Assembly (NCBI RefSeq): GCF_021532375.1
Contig: NZ_JAKGAP010000009.1
Coordinates: 1-64,000 of the forward strand
DNA length: 64,000 nt
Source of the DNA: Paenibacillus alkaliterrae
GTDB lineage: Bacteria; Bacillota; Bacilli; Paenibacillales; Paenibacillaceae
Direction of reading: 5' to 3'
Shown: positions 1 through 7,703 of the stretch, piece after piece
How positions within the stretch are numbered: position 1 is the first letter of the stretch
How the letters are laid out: each line of letters starts with the position of its first letter
The notes under the pieces: model-generated
Database searches by the model: none
What the model was told of the DNA's origin: nothing
Seen by the model: only the letters and a program-made list of their open reading frames with translations
Translations under genes and position numbers: made by a program

Positions 1-32
1 CCACATGATTTTTTCAAGTGCTTGCAACGGGG

Positions 33-57
33 AGGCCGTTCAACCGGTCTTTTTTAT
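33..57 (+). terminator. Intrinsic terminator of an upstream transcript
   Basis: A six-pair stem (AGGCCG at 33-38 with CGGTCT at 45-50, one G-T pair) is followed by a run of T. It lies 50 bases before the first tRNA and probably ends a transcript that starts outside the window. Confidence 0.6.
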
Positions 58-109
58 TTGTCCCTTTAAGTTATAGCCTTGTGAAGCTGCAATAATCAAT
101 TATTAATAA

Positions 110-184
110 GGCCCGTTGGTCAAGGGGTTAAGACACCTCCCTTTCACGGAGGTAACAGGGGTTCGAATCCCCTACGGGTCACCA
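110..184 (+). tRNA. tRNA-Glu (TTC), copy 1
   Basis: Full cloverleaf of 75 nt. The acceptor GGCCCGT pairs with ACGGGTC, the anticodon loop carries TTC, the T-loop is GTTCGAATC, and CCA is encoded at 182-184. It is the first gene of a Glu-Lys-Leu cassette that recurs at 1053-1391. Confidence 0.97.
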
Positions 185-232
185 ATTATTTTCAAGTGAA
201 GAGCTCTCCAGAGTTGCTTTACATCACAGTGA

Positions 233-308
233 GAGCCATTAGCTCAGTTGGTAGAGCACCTGACTTTTAATCAGGGTGTCGAAGGTTCGAGTCCTTCATG
301 GCTCACCA
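233..308 (+). tRNA. tRNA-Lys (TTT), copy 1
   Basis: Full cloverleaf of 76 nt. The acceptor GAGCCAT pairs with ATGGCTC, the anticodon loop is CTTTTAA, the T-loop is GTTCGAGTC, and CCA is encoded. It follows tRNA-Glu after 48 bases and is probably cotranscribed with it. Confidence 0.97.
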
Positions 309-362
309 TTTGCTTCTGCCTCGAAGCGAATGCGAGTGAAGGATGATATATACTTTAAATGT

Positions 363-447
363 GCGGTAGTGGTGGAACGGCAGACACGCTATCTTGAGGG
401 GGTAGTGTCCCATGGACGTGCAGGTTCAAATCCTGTCTACCGCACCA
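363..447 (+). tRNA. tRNA-Leu (GAG), copy 1
   Basis: A class II tRNA of 85 nt with a long variable arm. The acceptor GCGGTAG pairs with CTACCGC. The anticodon stem CTATC/GGTAG holds the loop TTGAGGG, giving anticodon GAG. CCA is encoded at 445-447. Confidence 0.95.
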
Positions 448-522
448 TAACTTAATTTTTGCCCATGTATATAGGTGAATTTAGAAGGTGTAGCGATATG
501 AACACTTTTCTGATAGATGCTG

Positions 523-567
523 CCACTTTATATTCAGATCATAAATCTGACTAGAGAGTGGTTTTTT
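523..567 (+). terminator. Terminator of tRNA cassette 1
   Basis: A split stem (CCACT with AGTGG, and inside it TCAGAT with ATCTGA) is followed by six T at 562-567. It lies 75 bases after tRNA-Leu. Confidence 0.65.
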
Positions 568-627
568 CGTTATAAGTTGCTAATGCCGTCCAAACAGATG
601 CATCATTTGAAATGAGGAGCTGTGAAC

Positions 628-942
628 ATGAGAATCAATTTGAATTTTACGAACAAGGGACAAGCAGCAATTGCGAAATTTAACAATGAAGAATTATTGG
701 AAATTTTCGCGAGATACAGCAACACGCTTATGAAGAAATATTCGATCGAGGTAACCGTGCCGGAAGAAGGAAATGAAGCGATTATCGACAGAGGCGTTCT
801 TTCAGTTCTTGTGGATAAAGTGGAATGCGACGTAGACACCTTCTTCAAGGAATTAGGCAGAGATGTTAAGGTACCGCTTAAGAAGAGGCTTTCACCGGAA
901 GACAAGCTGGATAACGTGTTTAAAGCGGAGTCGTTAGAGTAA
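628..942 (+). CDS. Small protein of unknown function between the tRNA cassettes
   Basis: This encodes 104 residues, starting with MRINLNFTNKG. I do not recognise the family. The protein is soluble, with mixed charge and no signal peptide, membrane segment or cysteine motif, and it looks like a small alpha/beta cytosolic protein. The start at 628 is preferred because GAGGAG at 614-619 sits eight bases upstream; a GTG at 622 is in frame but too close to that site. It lies alone between two copies of the same tRNA cassette, so it may have been carried or trapped by the duplication. No terminator is obvious behind it, so its transcript may run into the second cassette. Confidence 0.75.
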   Translation: MRINLNFTNKGQAAIAKFNNEELLEIFARYSNTLMKKYSIEVTVPEEGNEAIIDRGVLSVLVDKVECDVDTFFKELGRDVKVPLKKRLSPEDKLDNVFKAESLE

Positions 943-1052
943 AGATTATTTAACGATCGAGTTGGTTTTATAAAAAATGCTTGAACTCTACCAGACAAGC
1001 TGGTATAATCATTTTTGTTGTCTCAAAGATGACTTGTTATTAGGTACGAAAT

Positions 1053-1127
1053 GGCCCGTTGGTCAAGGGGTTAAGACACCTCCCTTTCACGGAGGTAACA
1101 GGGGTTCGAATCCCCTACGGGTCACCA
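1053..1127 (+). tRNA. tRNA-Glu (TTC), copy 2
   Basis: Identical in sequence to the copy at 110-184, with CCA encoded at 1125-1127. It heads the second cassette. Confidence 0.97.
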
Positions 1128-1176
1128 ATTATTTTCAAGTGAAGAGCTCTCCAGAGTTGCTTTACAGTCACAGTGA

Positions 1177-1252
1177 GAGCCATTAGCTCAGTTGGTAGAG
1201 CACCTGACTTTTAATCAGGGTGTCGAAGGTTCGAGTCCTTCATGGCTCACCA
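1177..1252 (+). tRNA. tRNA-Lys (TTT), copy 2
   Basis: Identical in sequence to the copy at 233-308, with the anticodon loop CTTTTAA and CCA encoded. Confidence 0.97.
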
Positions 1253-1306
1253 TTTGTTTCTTCCTTGAAGCGGATGCGAGTGAGGGAAGACATAAACTTC
1301 AAATGT

Positions 1307-1391
1307 GCGGTAGTGGTGGAACGGCAGACACGCTATCTTGAGGGGGTAGTGTCCCATGGACGTGCAGGTTCAAATCCTGTCTACCGCACCA
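1307..1391 (+). tRNA. tRNA-Leu (GAG), copy 2
   Basis: Identical in sequence to the copy at 363-447, with the long variable arm, anticodon GAG and CCA encoded at 1389-1391. Confidence 0.95.
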
Positions 1392-1405
1392 TACATAACC
1401 AACTG

Positions 1406-1433
1406 AAATCCCTTGCGGCGCAAGGGATTTTTT
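1406..1433 (+). terminator. Terminator of tRNA cassette 2
   Basis: AAATCCCTTG at 1406-1415 pairs with CAAGGGATTT at 1421-1430, with a five-base loop and further T. It is a strong intrinsic terminator 14 bases after tRNA-Leu. Confidence 0.9.
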
Positions 1434-1699
1434 GATGTTTGAATTTTTGGAGCGAAGTGAAAATGGGAATAGGTTAGCTGCGAAGAAGCACTTATTTTCA
1501 CAAAAAAACAGAGGCGAACTAGGACGTGAAAATAAAGTCCTATTTCTGTACGACGATTATTGAACTTTTTGTCCTTGGTCAAAACTATTCCTATATATTA
1601 CAATTTCAATTACTTTATAGTAAACTTATGCAATAGTAAGTGCTTGAGCAATGGGTCGAGTTACTCTACGGTAATCTTTCGAACTGTTTTTTAAGTTCT

Positions 1700-1840
1700 T
1701 TACTTCTCGTGCTTCCTTAAAAAAGGATCATAGCAAAGCAAACTAGTACTACCTAGATCGGCAGTTCCTAAGGAATCTGCCTTAAACTGGACAATGGTAT
1801 CTTGTTCTATAGCTGCGATTTGCATCTTCGAATGGTTCAT
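1700..1840 (-). CDS. Possible 46-residue small ORF
   Basis: Read on the minus strand from ATG at 1840, this gives 46 codons beginning MNHSKMQIAAIEQD and ending CYDPFLRKHEK. AGAGAGG lies about ten bases before the ATG, a fair ribosome site. The composition is protein-like, but the length is short enough to arise by chance. I do not recognise any family. It could instead be the tail of a decayed gene, since the surrounding 780 bp carries nothing else. Confidence 0.25.
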   Translation of the reverse strand: MNHSKMQIAAIEQDTIVQFKADSLGTADLGSTSLLCYDPFLRKHEK

Positions 1841-1856
1841 CTTCGAAAATCCTCTC

Positions 1857-1880
1857 TAACGGACACAGCGTACGCTATTC
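1857..1880. repeat. Short intergenic repeat, unit 1
   Basis: It shares the pattern TAACGGAC, then AGCG, then TATT with the unit at 1907-1930, 50 bases away. The pair looks like a degenerate interspersed repeat. I believe TAACGGAC-type repeats occur in Paenibacillus intergenic regions, but I cannot check that here. Confidence 0.4.
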
Positions 1881-1906
1881 CACCTGAAACGTCTCTTTTC
1901 AAATTT

Positions 1907-1930
1907 TAACGGACGTCAGCGCCCTTATTT
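1907..1930. repeat. Short intergenic repeat, unit 2
   Basis: Second unit, TAACGGACGTCAGCG followed by CCCTTATTT. It has the same orientation as the unit at 1857-1880. Confidence 0.4.
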
Positions 1931-2218
1931 ACTCCTTATTGTCATGAAAGTAATTTACGCAGTAGGCATTACGGTAAGAAATACAAAAGCCGAATCTTGA
2001 TCAAGTTCCGGCTCTTGTCCGTAGAATCTATTGCTGGTACGGTGAGTTTCTTAATCGGCCTTATTCTTACATAATCAGGTTCCCATATTGTCATCGGTAG
2101 AGAAATACCGCAAAGCAGCGTCATTTTCAAACAATCTATGCATACTTTTGAAATCTCATCTTTGGTAAGCTTATGGCAATACGAAAAGCTTATGCTTTCG
2201 AATAAGGAGGTTTCTACG

Positions 2219-3370
2219 ATGCTTAAGGTAGCTATTATAGGGGCAGGGGCTATATCTAACGCTCATATCAATTCGTATTTGCAGTTTCCGGAGCGCTGCG
2301 AGATTGTTGCCATCAGCGATATTTATGAAGATAAGGCCATTGCAAGAATTCAGGAGCATAAGTTGAATGCCAGAGCGGTGAAGGATTACAGCGAGCTGCT
2401 TCACGATGATATTGATCTCGTATCGATTTGTACGCCGCCATATACGCACGCTGATCTGGCGGTTGCTTTTCTCGAGGCAGGTAAGCATGTCGTAATCGAG
2501 AAGCCGATGGCTTCCTCCTTGGAGGAATGCGACCTTATGAATGAGGCGGCAAGCAGGAGCGGAAAGCTGCTGTCGGTCATCGCTCAGAATAGATTCAAGA
2601 CACCGATGATGAAACTGAAAGCTGTGCTCGATAGCGGGTTGATGGGCAAAATCGTTCACGCCCAGGCCGACTCGTTCTGGTGGCGCGGACATTGCTACTA
2701 TGATTTGTGGTGGCGCGGTACCTGGGAGAAGGAGGGCGGAGGCTGTACGTTAAATCATGCGGTACATCATATCGACGCCTTGCTGTGGATGATGGGCAGT
2801 CCGACCGAAGTGCAGGCTTTCATGACGAATGTTTCGCATGATAATGCTGAGGTTGAGGATCTGTCAATCGGAATGCTGAGGTATGCAAACGGAGCGCTTG
2901 CCCAGGTTACGAGCTCCGTCGTGCACCATGGCGAGGAGCAGCAGCTGATTTTCCAAGGGTCAAAGGCACGTGTCTCCACCCCTTGGAAAAGGATAGCGTC
3001 GACGTCTATGGCGAACGGCTTTCCCGAGCCGAACCCGCTGCTAGAGGATGAGCTGCAGCGCTATTACGATGCCTTGCCTGAAGTGATTTACGAGGGTCAT
3101 GCCGGCCAAATCGATAACGTGCTTACCGCCATCGAGACTGGAGCCCCATTGCTTATTGACGGGTTAAACGGCCGCCAGACACTTGAGCTTATCGTGGGCA
3201 TTTATAAGTCGGCGAGCACAGGTGAGCTTGTGCGGTTCCCGATAAGCAAGGATGATCCATTCTATACGAGAAGCGCAATGCAAGAGCGCGTTACTCATTT
3301 TTATGAAAAGAATGCTTCGGTAGAAAACTTCTCGGACCTTTCGATCACAACGGGCAGCGACTATAAATAA
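2219..3370 (+). CDS. Gfo/Idh/MocA family NAD(P)-dependent oxidoreductase
   Basis: This encodes 383 residues. The N-terminal Rossmann fold begins VAIIGAGAISNAH, with the dinucleotide glycines at about 8-12. The family signature EKPMA is at 94-98, with the conserved lysine at 95. The C-terminal half is the usual alpha/beta substrate and dimer domain. Such enzymes oxidise or reduce a hydroxyl on sugars, inositols or their derivatives. The start at 2219 is set by AAGGAGG about eight bases upstream; an in-frame start at 2138 has no ribosome site. It converges with the AraC gene at 3376, with only five bases between the stops, so the two are not one operon but may belong to one sugar response. The substrate cannot be named. 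Confidence 0.9.
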   Translation: MLKVAIIGAGAISNAHINSYLQFPERCEIVAISDIYEDKAIARIQEHKLNARAVKDYSELLHDDIDLVSICTPPYTHADLAVAFLEAGKHVVIEKPMASSLEECDLMNEAASRSGKLLSVIAQNRFKTPMMKLKAVLDSGLMGKIVHAQADSFWWRGHCYYDLWWRGTWEKEGGGCTLNHAVHHIDALLWMMGSPTEVQAFMTNVSHDNAEVEDLSIGMLRYANGALAQVTSSVVHHGEEQQLIFQGSKARVSTPWKRIASTSMANGFPEPNPLLEDELQRYYDALPEVIYEGHAGQIDNVLTAIETGAPLLIDGLNGRQTLELIVGIYKSASTGELVRFPISKDDPFYTRSAMQERVTHFYEKNASVENFSDLSITTGSDYK

Positions 3371-3375
3371 TCGGT

Positions 3376-4272
3376 TTAAAGCCGCTGTGGGTATATTTTT
3401 TGCTGAAACTGCTTACGGTATTGATGTGGCGTAATGCCGGTTTGGGACTTAAACAGCTTACAAAAATAAGAGCAGCTTGTAATGCCGATTTCTTCGCCGA
3501 TTCTGGAGATCGAAAGCCTGGTTGCGGTAAGGAGCAGGATCGCTTGCTGCGTTTTTTTGGCGGTAATGTAGTCGGAAATACTGCTCCCTGTGCAATCCTT
3601 AAACAAATGGGATAGATGGTATGGAGACAAGTGCAGCTCGCTCGCCATATCCTCCAGGCGCAAAGGCTCTTTGTAGTGAAGCTCGAGCCATTCCAATATG
3701 CGTTCGGCATGATGCATGTTTCTGGCAGCGACTGTCGTTGTTCTCGTCGTCTGCCGCTCCCATAGCTGCTTGAGTATCCGCAGAAATGCAAGGAGGAATA
3801 GTGAAATTTCTTCAAAATATTCGTTTCTGGATAAGCGCGGCAGCGTTTCATTCCAGTCCCGCAGCAGGTTGAGCAGAAGCTCGTGTTCTCCCGCGTTATA
3901 GATGCATGGCTGGGCGAGCTTGCTCGTGTGCATCTGTTTGAAGAAGGCATGAAGGCTCGGCCATTTCTCGAAATAGGCCTCATAGGCATGAGGCTCAAAA
4001 TGTACAATGGAACGAATAAAGGGCATATCCGGACTTATTTCAACCTGAACGTGATGGAGCTGATAAGGCTGGAAAATGCATAATATCCCCGCCGACAGCT
4101 CATAGCTTTTCTGCTCGAGGATGAGGGTGCCCTTTCCTTGATGGATATATAAAATTTCAATGCCTTGATGGGCATGAAACGTTCCTGGATAGTGCTCTGC
4201 TTCATAGCTCGAGCGTTGGTAAGCAAAATAGAGCGGGAGCTCGCGAAGATCGATGCTATGGATGTAGGACAC
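3376..4272 (-). CDS. AraC-family transcriptional regulator (cupin plus HTH)
   Basis: This encodes 298 residues. The N-terminal half is a cupin-like ligand domain (HAHQGIEILYIHQGKG at about 33-48 is the typical turn). The C-terminal 100 residues carry the two AraC helix-turn-helix units, with SPYHLSHLFKDCTG and the closing GITPHQYRKQF. The start is a GTG at 4272 with AAAGGA upstream. This type usually activates sugar-use genes when it binds the inducer. It faces away from the L,D-transpeptidase and converges with the oxidoreductase at 2219-3370. No inverted repeat was picked out near its start. Confidence 0.88.
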   Translation of the reverse strand: MSYIHSIDLRELPLYFAYQRSSYEAEHYPGTFHAHQGIEILYIHQGKGTLILEQKSYELSAGILCIFQPYQLHHVQVEISPDMPFIRSIVHFEPHAYEAYFEKWPSLHAFFKQMHTSKLAQPCIYNAGEHELLLNLLRDWNETLPRLSRNEYFEEISLFLLAFLRILKQLWERQTTRTTTVAARNMHHAERILEWLELHYKEPLRLEDMASELHLSPYHLSHLFKDCTGSSISDYITAKKTQQAILLLTATRLSISRIGEEIGITSCSYFCKLFKSQTGITPHQYRKQFQQKIYPQRL

Positions 4273-4378
4273 GGAAGCACATCCTTTATTAAAGAGTGAT
4301 AGCTTCTATTATTTTAACATATTTGCATACTTGAAAGGCGAAGATCTCCCGGCCCATGACCGAGAGGGCTTCAGTTCA

Positions 4379-4717
4379 TTAGGGTCGAATCGTCACCCTT
4401 GTGCGTACGGGCACAATTTGAGATAAAGCGACTACATCATCGTTATACATGCGTATGCAGCCTTGCGAAACCATACGGCCGATGGAGGACGGATCATTGG
4501 TGCCGTGAATGCCGTAATGCGGCTTGGAGAGTCCCATCCAGAAAGCGCCGAACGGACCGCCGGGATTCGCTTGCTTATTAATAATGGTAAATTCGCCGGT
4601 CGGCGTTTGAGTGACCATTCTGCCGATGCCTACGGGGAAGGATCGGACAACGATGTCGCCGTCCAACAGATGCAAATGACGATCGGACAGATCGACGATA
4701 ATGCGATAAGCGGGCAT
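4379..4717 (-). CDS. Minimal L,D-transpeptidase (YkuD domain only)
   Basis: This encodes 112 residues, the bare YkuD catalytic domain. The signature is visible: His71 in GIHGTND and the nucleophile Cys87 in SQGCIRM. L,D-transpeptidases make 3-3 cross-links in peptidoglycan. The protein has neither signal peptide nor LysM domain, whereas Bacillus YkuD carries an N-terminal LysM, so how it reaches the wall is unclear. ATG at 4717 has GGAGTGGAG upstream. A shared terminator at 4782-4812 separates it from the permease gene, so it probably has its own promoter in the short interval. Confidence 0.88.
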   Translation of the reverse strand: MPAYRIIVDLSDRHLHLLDGDIVVRSFPVGIGRMVTQTPTGEFTIINKQANPGGPFGAFWMGLSKPHYGIHGTNDPSSIGRMVSQGCIRMYNDDVVALSQIVPVRTRVTIRP

Positions 4718-4781
4718 GCTTGCTCCACTCCTTTCGCTTTATGGTATGTGAAGGGAAAGGAAGCTGTCTCATTGCTTAACG

Positions 4782-4812
4782 AAAAAGGGGCGCCAACCCA
4801 GGCGCCCCTTTC
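4782..4812 (-). terminator. Terminator after the uracil permease gene
   Basis: AAAAAGGGGCGCC pairs with GGCGCCCCTTT around a short loop. The stem is symmetrical with A and T tracts on both sides, so it can work in both directions. It lies directly at the permease stop. Confidence 0.9.
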
Positions 4813-6117
4813 CTATTTAAGACCAGATCCTTCATGATCGTTCGAGAGCTTCAGCACCTCAAACAGCTTGAACAGAAGGCTAAGCATGATTGCGACTACA
4901 GTAGCAAGCGCCATGCCGGACAGAGAGAAATCGCCAATCGTCAGCTTCACGCCGCTAAGGCCGGTAACGAGCACGACAGTCGTCAGAAATAGGTTGGTCG
5001 GCTTGCTGTAATCGACCTTGGATTCGACGAGCATCCGAAGCCCGGATGCCGCGATTACGCCGAACAGGAGCAGCGACACGCCGCCCATAACCGGCTCGGG
5101 AATACTCGAGATCAAAGCGGAAAACTTGCCTGAGAATGACAGCACGATTGCAATGACGGCTGCGCCCCCGATAACGAAAGTCGAATATACCTTCGTTATG
5201 GCCAGAACGCCGATGTTTTCGCCGTAGGTCGTGTTCGGGGTTGAGCCGACGAAGCCGGAAAGTACCGTTGAAATGCCGTTACCGAGCATGGAGCGGTGAA
5301 GACCGGGATCTTTCGACAAATCCTTGTCGACGATGTTGCCTGTCACGACCAGATGTCCGATGTGCTCGGCAATGACGACAAGCGCAGCTGGAGCAATGGC
5401 GATGATCGCTGTCCACTGAAAAGCAGGGAATGTGAAATGCGGCGATTGGACCCAGCCGTTTTCGGCAACGGCGCTGAAGTCCGTAAAGTCCATGAAATAG
5501 GCGATGACGTAACCGGTAACGATACCGAACAGAATCGGAATGATGCGCATAAAGCCGCGAAACAGCACGGAACCAAGCACCGTTACGGCGAGCGTAATCG
5601 TTGAAAGGGCCACGATGCTCGGATCTGGCGACCAGGTTGCCGGATTTTGACCAGGCTTTATAATCCATCCTGACATCTGAGCCGCAACCGGAATAAGCTC
5701 CAAACCGATGATGGCAACGATAGCACCCAAGGCAGCCGGCGGAAACACGATGTTAATCCAGCCCGTGCCCGCCGCATGAATAATGAATGCTACGATTGTG
5801 AATATCAAGCCGGCAATAATAAATCCTCCCAGAGCGGCTGCATAGCTGCCGCCGCCGGCTGCTTGATCCCCGATAACGGCGCCAGCCGGTGCGAGGAATG
5901 CGAAGCTCGAGCCCAAATAAGCGGGAATTTTTCCTTTGCAAATCCATAAATATAGCAAGGTGCCGATACCGTTCATTAGCAAACATATCGCCGGATCGAC
6001 GCCGAGTAAGTTAGGCACGAGCACGGTTGAACCGAACATGGCAAAAAGATGCTGCAGGCTGAGCATGATGCTTTGAAGGGTAGGGGGTCTCTCATGAACC
6101 CCGATTGCGTTTTTCAT
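4813..6117 (-). CDS. uraA: Uracil permease (nucleobase:cation symporter-2 family)
   Basis: This encodes 434 residues, hydrophobic throughout, with the 12 to 14 membrane segments of the UraA/PyrP family. The opening (ERPPTLQSIMLSLQHLFAMF) and the mid-protein segment GFVGSTPNTTYGENIGVLAI are hallmarks of uracil and xanthine permeases and contribute to substrate binding. It imports uracil with protons at the plasma membrane. ATG at 6117 is preferred because GGAGG lies 11 bases upstream; the in-frame ATG at 6135 contains that ribosome site and has none of its own. The gene stands alone, without pyr genes, and no PyrR-type attenuator was seen in its 5' region. Confidence 0.88.
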   Translation of the reverse strand: MKNAIGVHERPPTLQSIMLSLQHLFAMFGSTVLVPNLLGVDPAICLLMNGIGTLLYLWICKGKIPAYLGSSFAFLAPAGAVIGDQAAGGGSYAAALGGFIIAGLIFTIVAFIIHAAGTGWINIVFPPAALGAIVAIIGLELIPVAAQMSGWIIKPGQNPATWSPDPSIVALSTITLAVTVLGSVLFRGFMRIIPILFGIVTGYVIAYFMDFTDFSAVAENGWVQSPHFTFPAFQWTAIIAIAPAALVVIAEHIGHLVVTGNIVDKDLSKDPGLHRSMLGNGISTVLSGFVGSTPNTTYGENIGVLAITKVYSTFVIGGAAVIAIVLSFSGKFSALISSIPEPVMGGVSLLLFGVIAASGLRMLVESKVDYSKPTNLFLTTVVLVTGLSGVKLTIGDFSLSGMALATVVAIMLSLLFKLFEVLKLSNDHEGSGLK

Positions 6118-6260
6118 ATTGAATTTTGCCTCCATTAATATATCTGGTTTCAGGAATGACCCTTGTCGATTCTACATAGTTCAGTATCGGTTTGGCAAGT
6201 GTTTTCTTATCATAGGATGGACAATAACGAATACATTATTTAGGAAAGGCAGGTGACAAG

Positions 6261-6689
6261 ATGGAATTGTGGGTGGTATGGCTAATTCTCGCCGGCATAA
6301 TGGTAGTCGTCGAAATGCTTACGCTTACGTTTTACTTGCTTTGGCTCGGTATCGGTGCCGTCTTCGCCGCAGTCATTGATTTATTTTTCCCAGGTGCGCT
6401 AGTGCTCGAAGTAGTGATCGGCTGTGTGGTTGTCCTTATTTTGACCGTATTTACCAAGCCTATTACTCGTCGCTTTCATGCCTCTCACGACTACAAGGAT
6501 GTTATGGACGAATTGGTCGGCAAACAGGGCATCGTGCTTGAGGCTGTCGCGGCGGACGCTCCCGGAATTGTCAAGGTTGGCAATGAAACGTGGAGCGCGA
6601 CATCTGGCGTTCCGCTGGTGAAGGGCGAATCTATCATTGTAGTCAGTCGCGGAAACGCCGTATTGCTGGTTGAAAAATGGGGAGGCTGA
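6261..6689 (+). CDS. NfeD-family membrane protein (short form)
   Basis: This encodes 142 residues. Two or three membrane segments fill residues 1-70, and the C-terminal 65 residues form the soluble OB-fold of the NfeD family (VGKQGIVLEAV through VVSRGNAVLLVEKW). NfeD proteins accompany SPFH proteins and are thought to act with them in membrane microdomains. Here the partner starts eight bases after this stop at 6697, so the two are one operon. The ribosome site AGGAAAGG lies before ATG 6261. The long NfeD form has a serine-protease domain; this short form does not. Confidence 0.88.
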   Translation: MELWVVWLILAGIMVVVEMLTLTFYLLWLGIGAVFAAVIDLFFPGALVLEVVIGCVVVLILTVFTKPITRRFHASHDYKDVMDELVGKQGIVLEAVAADAPGIVKVGNETWSATSGVPLVKGESIIVVSRGNAVLLVEKWGG

Positions 6690-6696
6690 TCGTGTA

Positions 6697-7623
6697 GTGG
6701 GTATATTAGTAACGTTTATTTTATTGATTATCGTTGTCGTATTCGTTGCACTATCGATCAAAATCGTCCCACAGCAAAGGATTGGCGTTGTGGAACGGTT
6801 GGGTAAATTCAATCGACTGCTTACGCCGGGCGTAAACATTCTTATCCCGATTATCGATCATGTCCGAACCTATCATGATTTGCGCATTCAGCAAGCCAAC
6901 GTGCCTCCGCAAACGGTCATCACAAAGGATAATGTGCAGGTGAAAATCGATACGATTATTTTTTATCAGGTAACCGGTCCGGAGCAGGCTACATACGGCA
7001 TTTCGGATTACGTATACGGCGTACGAAATATTAGTACGGCAACGATGCGGCAAATTATCGGCAAAATGGAGCTCGACGAAACGTTGTCAGGACGCGAGAA
7101 AATATCGTCCGATATTCGCGTTGCTTTAGATGAAGCGACGGAAAAGTGGGGCGTGCGGATCGAGCGGGTCGAGGTTATCGACATTCAGCCGCCGGCAGAC
7201 ATTCAGGATGCGATGGATAAGCAAATGAAGGCGGAGCGCAGCAAGCGGGCGATGGTGCTTGATGCTGAGGCGGCCAAGCAGGATATGATATTGCGGGCGG
7301 AAGGCGATAAGCAAAGCAAAATACTAAAGGCGGAGGGCGACAAGGAAGCCCGCATTCGCCAAGCGGAGGGCGTACGTCAGGCTAAGGAGCTAGAGGCGCT
7401 AGGCGAAGCGAAAGCGATTCAGGCGATTGCCGAGGCGGAGAAAAGCCGGATCGAGCTTATTCGCTCGGCTGGTTTGGATGATCAAGTGCTGACCTACCGC
7501 TCGCTCGAAGCGTTGAAGGATATAGCGAATGGAGCGGCGAATAAAGTGTTCATTCCAACGAGGGCGGTCGAGACGCTCGGGAGCATTGGGGCGATAGGGG
7601 AAATGCTGAAAGAGGGCAAGTAA
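6697..7623 (+). CDS. SPFH/stomatin-like protein (slipin or QmcA type)
   Basis: This encodes 308 residues. One N-terminal membrane segment (about 2-22) leads into an SPFH domain that opens VPQQRIGVVERLGKFNRLLTPG-like at about 25-45. A long charged helix rich in AEGDK and AEG repeats follows at about 185-250, as in stomatins and QmcA. These proteins form oligomers on the membrane that scaffold lipid domains and modulate proteases. GTG at 6697 is the likely start, 11 bases after GGGGAGG; a TTG at 6670 in the same frame would overlap the NfeD gene and has no ribosome site. A terminator follows at 7646. Confidence 0.88.
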   Translation: MGILVTFILLIIVVVFVALSIKIVPQQRIGVVERLGKFNRLLTPGVNILIPIIDHVRTYHDLRIQQANVPPQTVITKDNVQVKIDTIIFYQVTGPEQATYGISDYVYGVRNISTATMRQIIGKMELDETLSGREKISSDIRVALDEATEKWGVRIERVEVIDIQPPADIQDAMDKQMKAERSKRAMVLDAEAAKQDMILRAEGDKQSKILKAEGDKEARIRQAEGVRQAKELEALGEAKAIQAIAEAEKSRIELIRSAGLDDQVLTYRSLEALKDIANGAANKVFIPTRAVETLGSIGAIGEMLKEGK

Positions 7624-7645
7624 CGATAACGGTGATAGAGTTTTT

Positions 7646-7689
7646 GATGTCCCGCGAGCGGATTGATCTGCTTGCGGGGCATTTTTTTT
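7646..7689 (+). terminator. Terminator of the NfeD-SPFH operon
   Basis: ATGTCCCGC pairs with GCGGGGCAT around an inner stem (GAGC/GCTT), followed by eight T. Confidence 0.85.
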
Positions 7690-7703
7690 GCGCTGCCAGT
7701 GAT

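Larger units (their letters stand above)
110..447 (+). repeat. tRNA cassette duplication, copy 1
   Basis: The three tRNAs and their spacers are repeated almost letter for letter at 1053-1391. The Glu-Lys spacer differs by one inserted G. The Lys-Leu spacer has several substitutions. The similarity stops at the outer tRNA ends, so the unit is exactly the tRNA operon. Confidence 0.95.
1053..1391 (+). repeat. tRNA cassette duplication, copy 2
   Basis: Second copy of the Glu-Lys-Leu cassette. The tRNA bodies are unchanged while the spacers have begun to diverge, as expected when only the RNA sequence is under selection. Confidence 0.95.
1434..2218. other. Long gene-poor interval
   Basis: About 785 bases with no convincing long reading frame. 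It holds one possible 46-residue minus-strand frame (1700-1840), two copies of a short degenerate repeat (1857-1880 and 1907-1930) and a weak hairpin near 1986-2018. The rest has frequent stops in all frames and looks non-coding. Confidence 0.6.

Noticed and set aside
622-627. GTG start for the small gene at 628
   Set aside because: Too close to the ribosome site at 614-619; ATG 628 has normal spacing.
977-1435. Open frames across the second tRNA cassette
   Set aside because: They are read through tRNA genes and have no ribosome site; the RNA explains the sequence.
3345-4007. 220-codon frame antisense and offset to the AraC gene
   Set aside because: It lies in the same direction as the AraC gene but in another frame, with no domain and no ribosome site; it is a shadow of the 3376-4272 gene.
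5343-5668. Frames inside the uracil permease region as extra genes
   Set aside because: They overlap a complete, well-conserved permease and have no independent signals.
6670-6696. TTG start for the SPFH protein
   Set aside because: It would overlap the NfeD gene and place the GGGGAGG ribosome site inside the coding region; GTG 6697 fits better.
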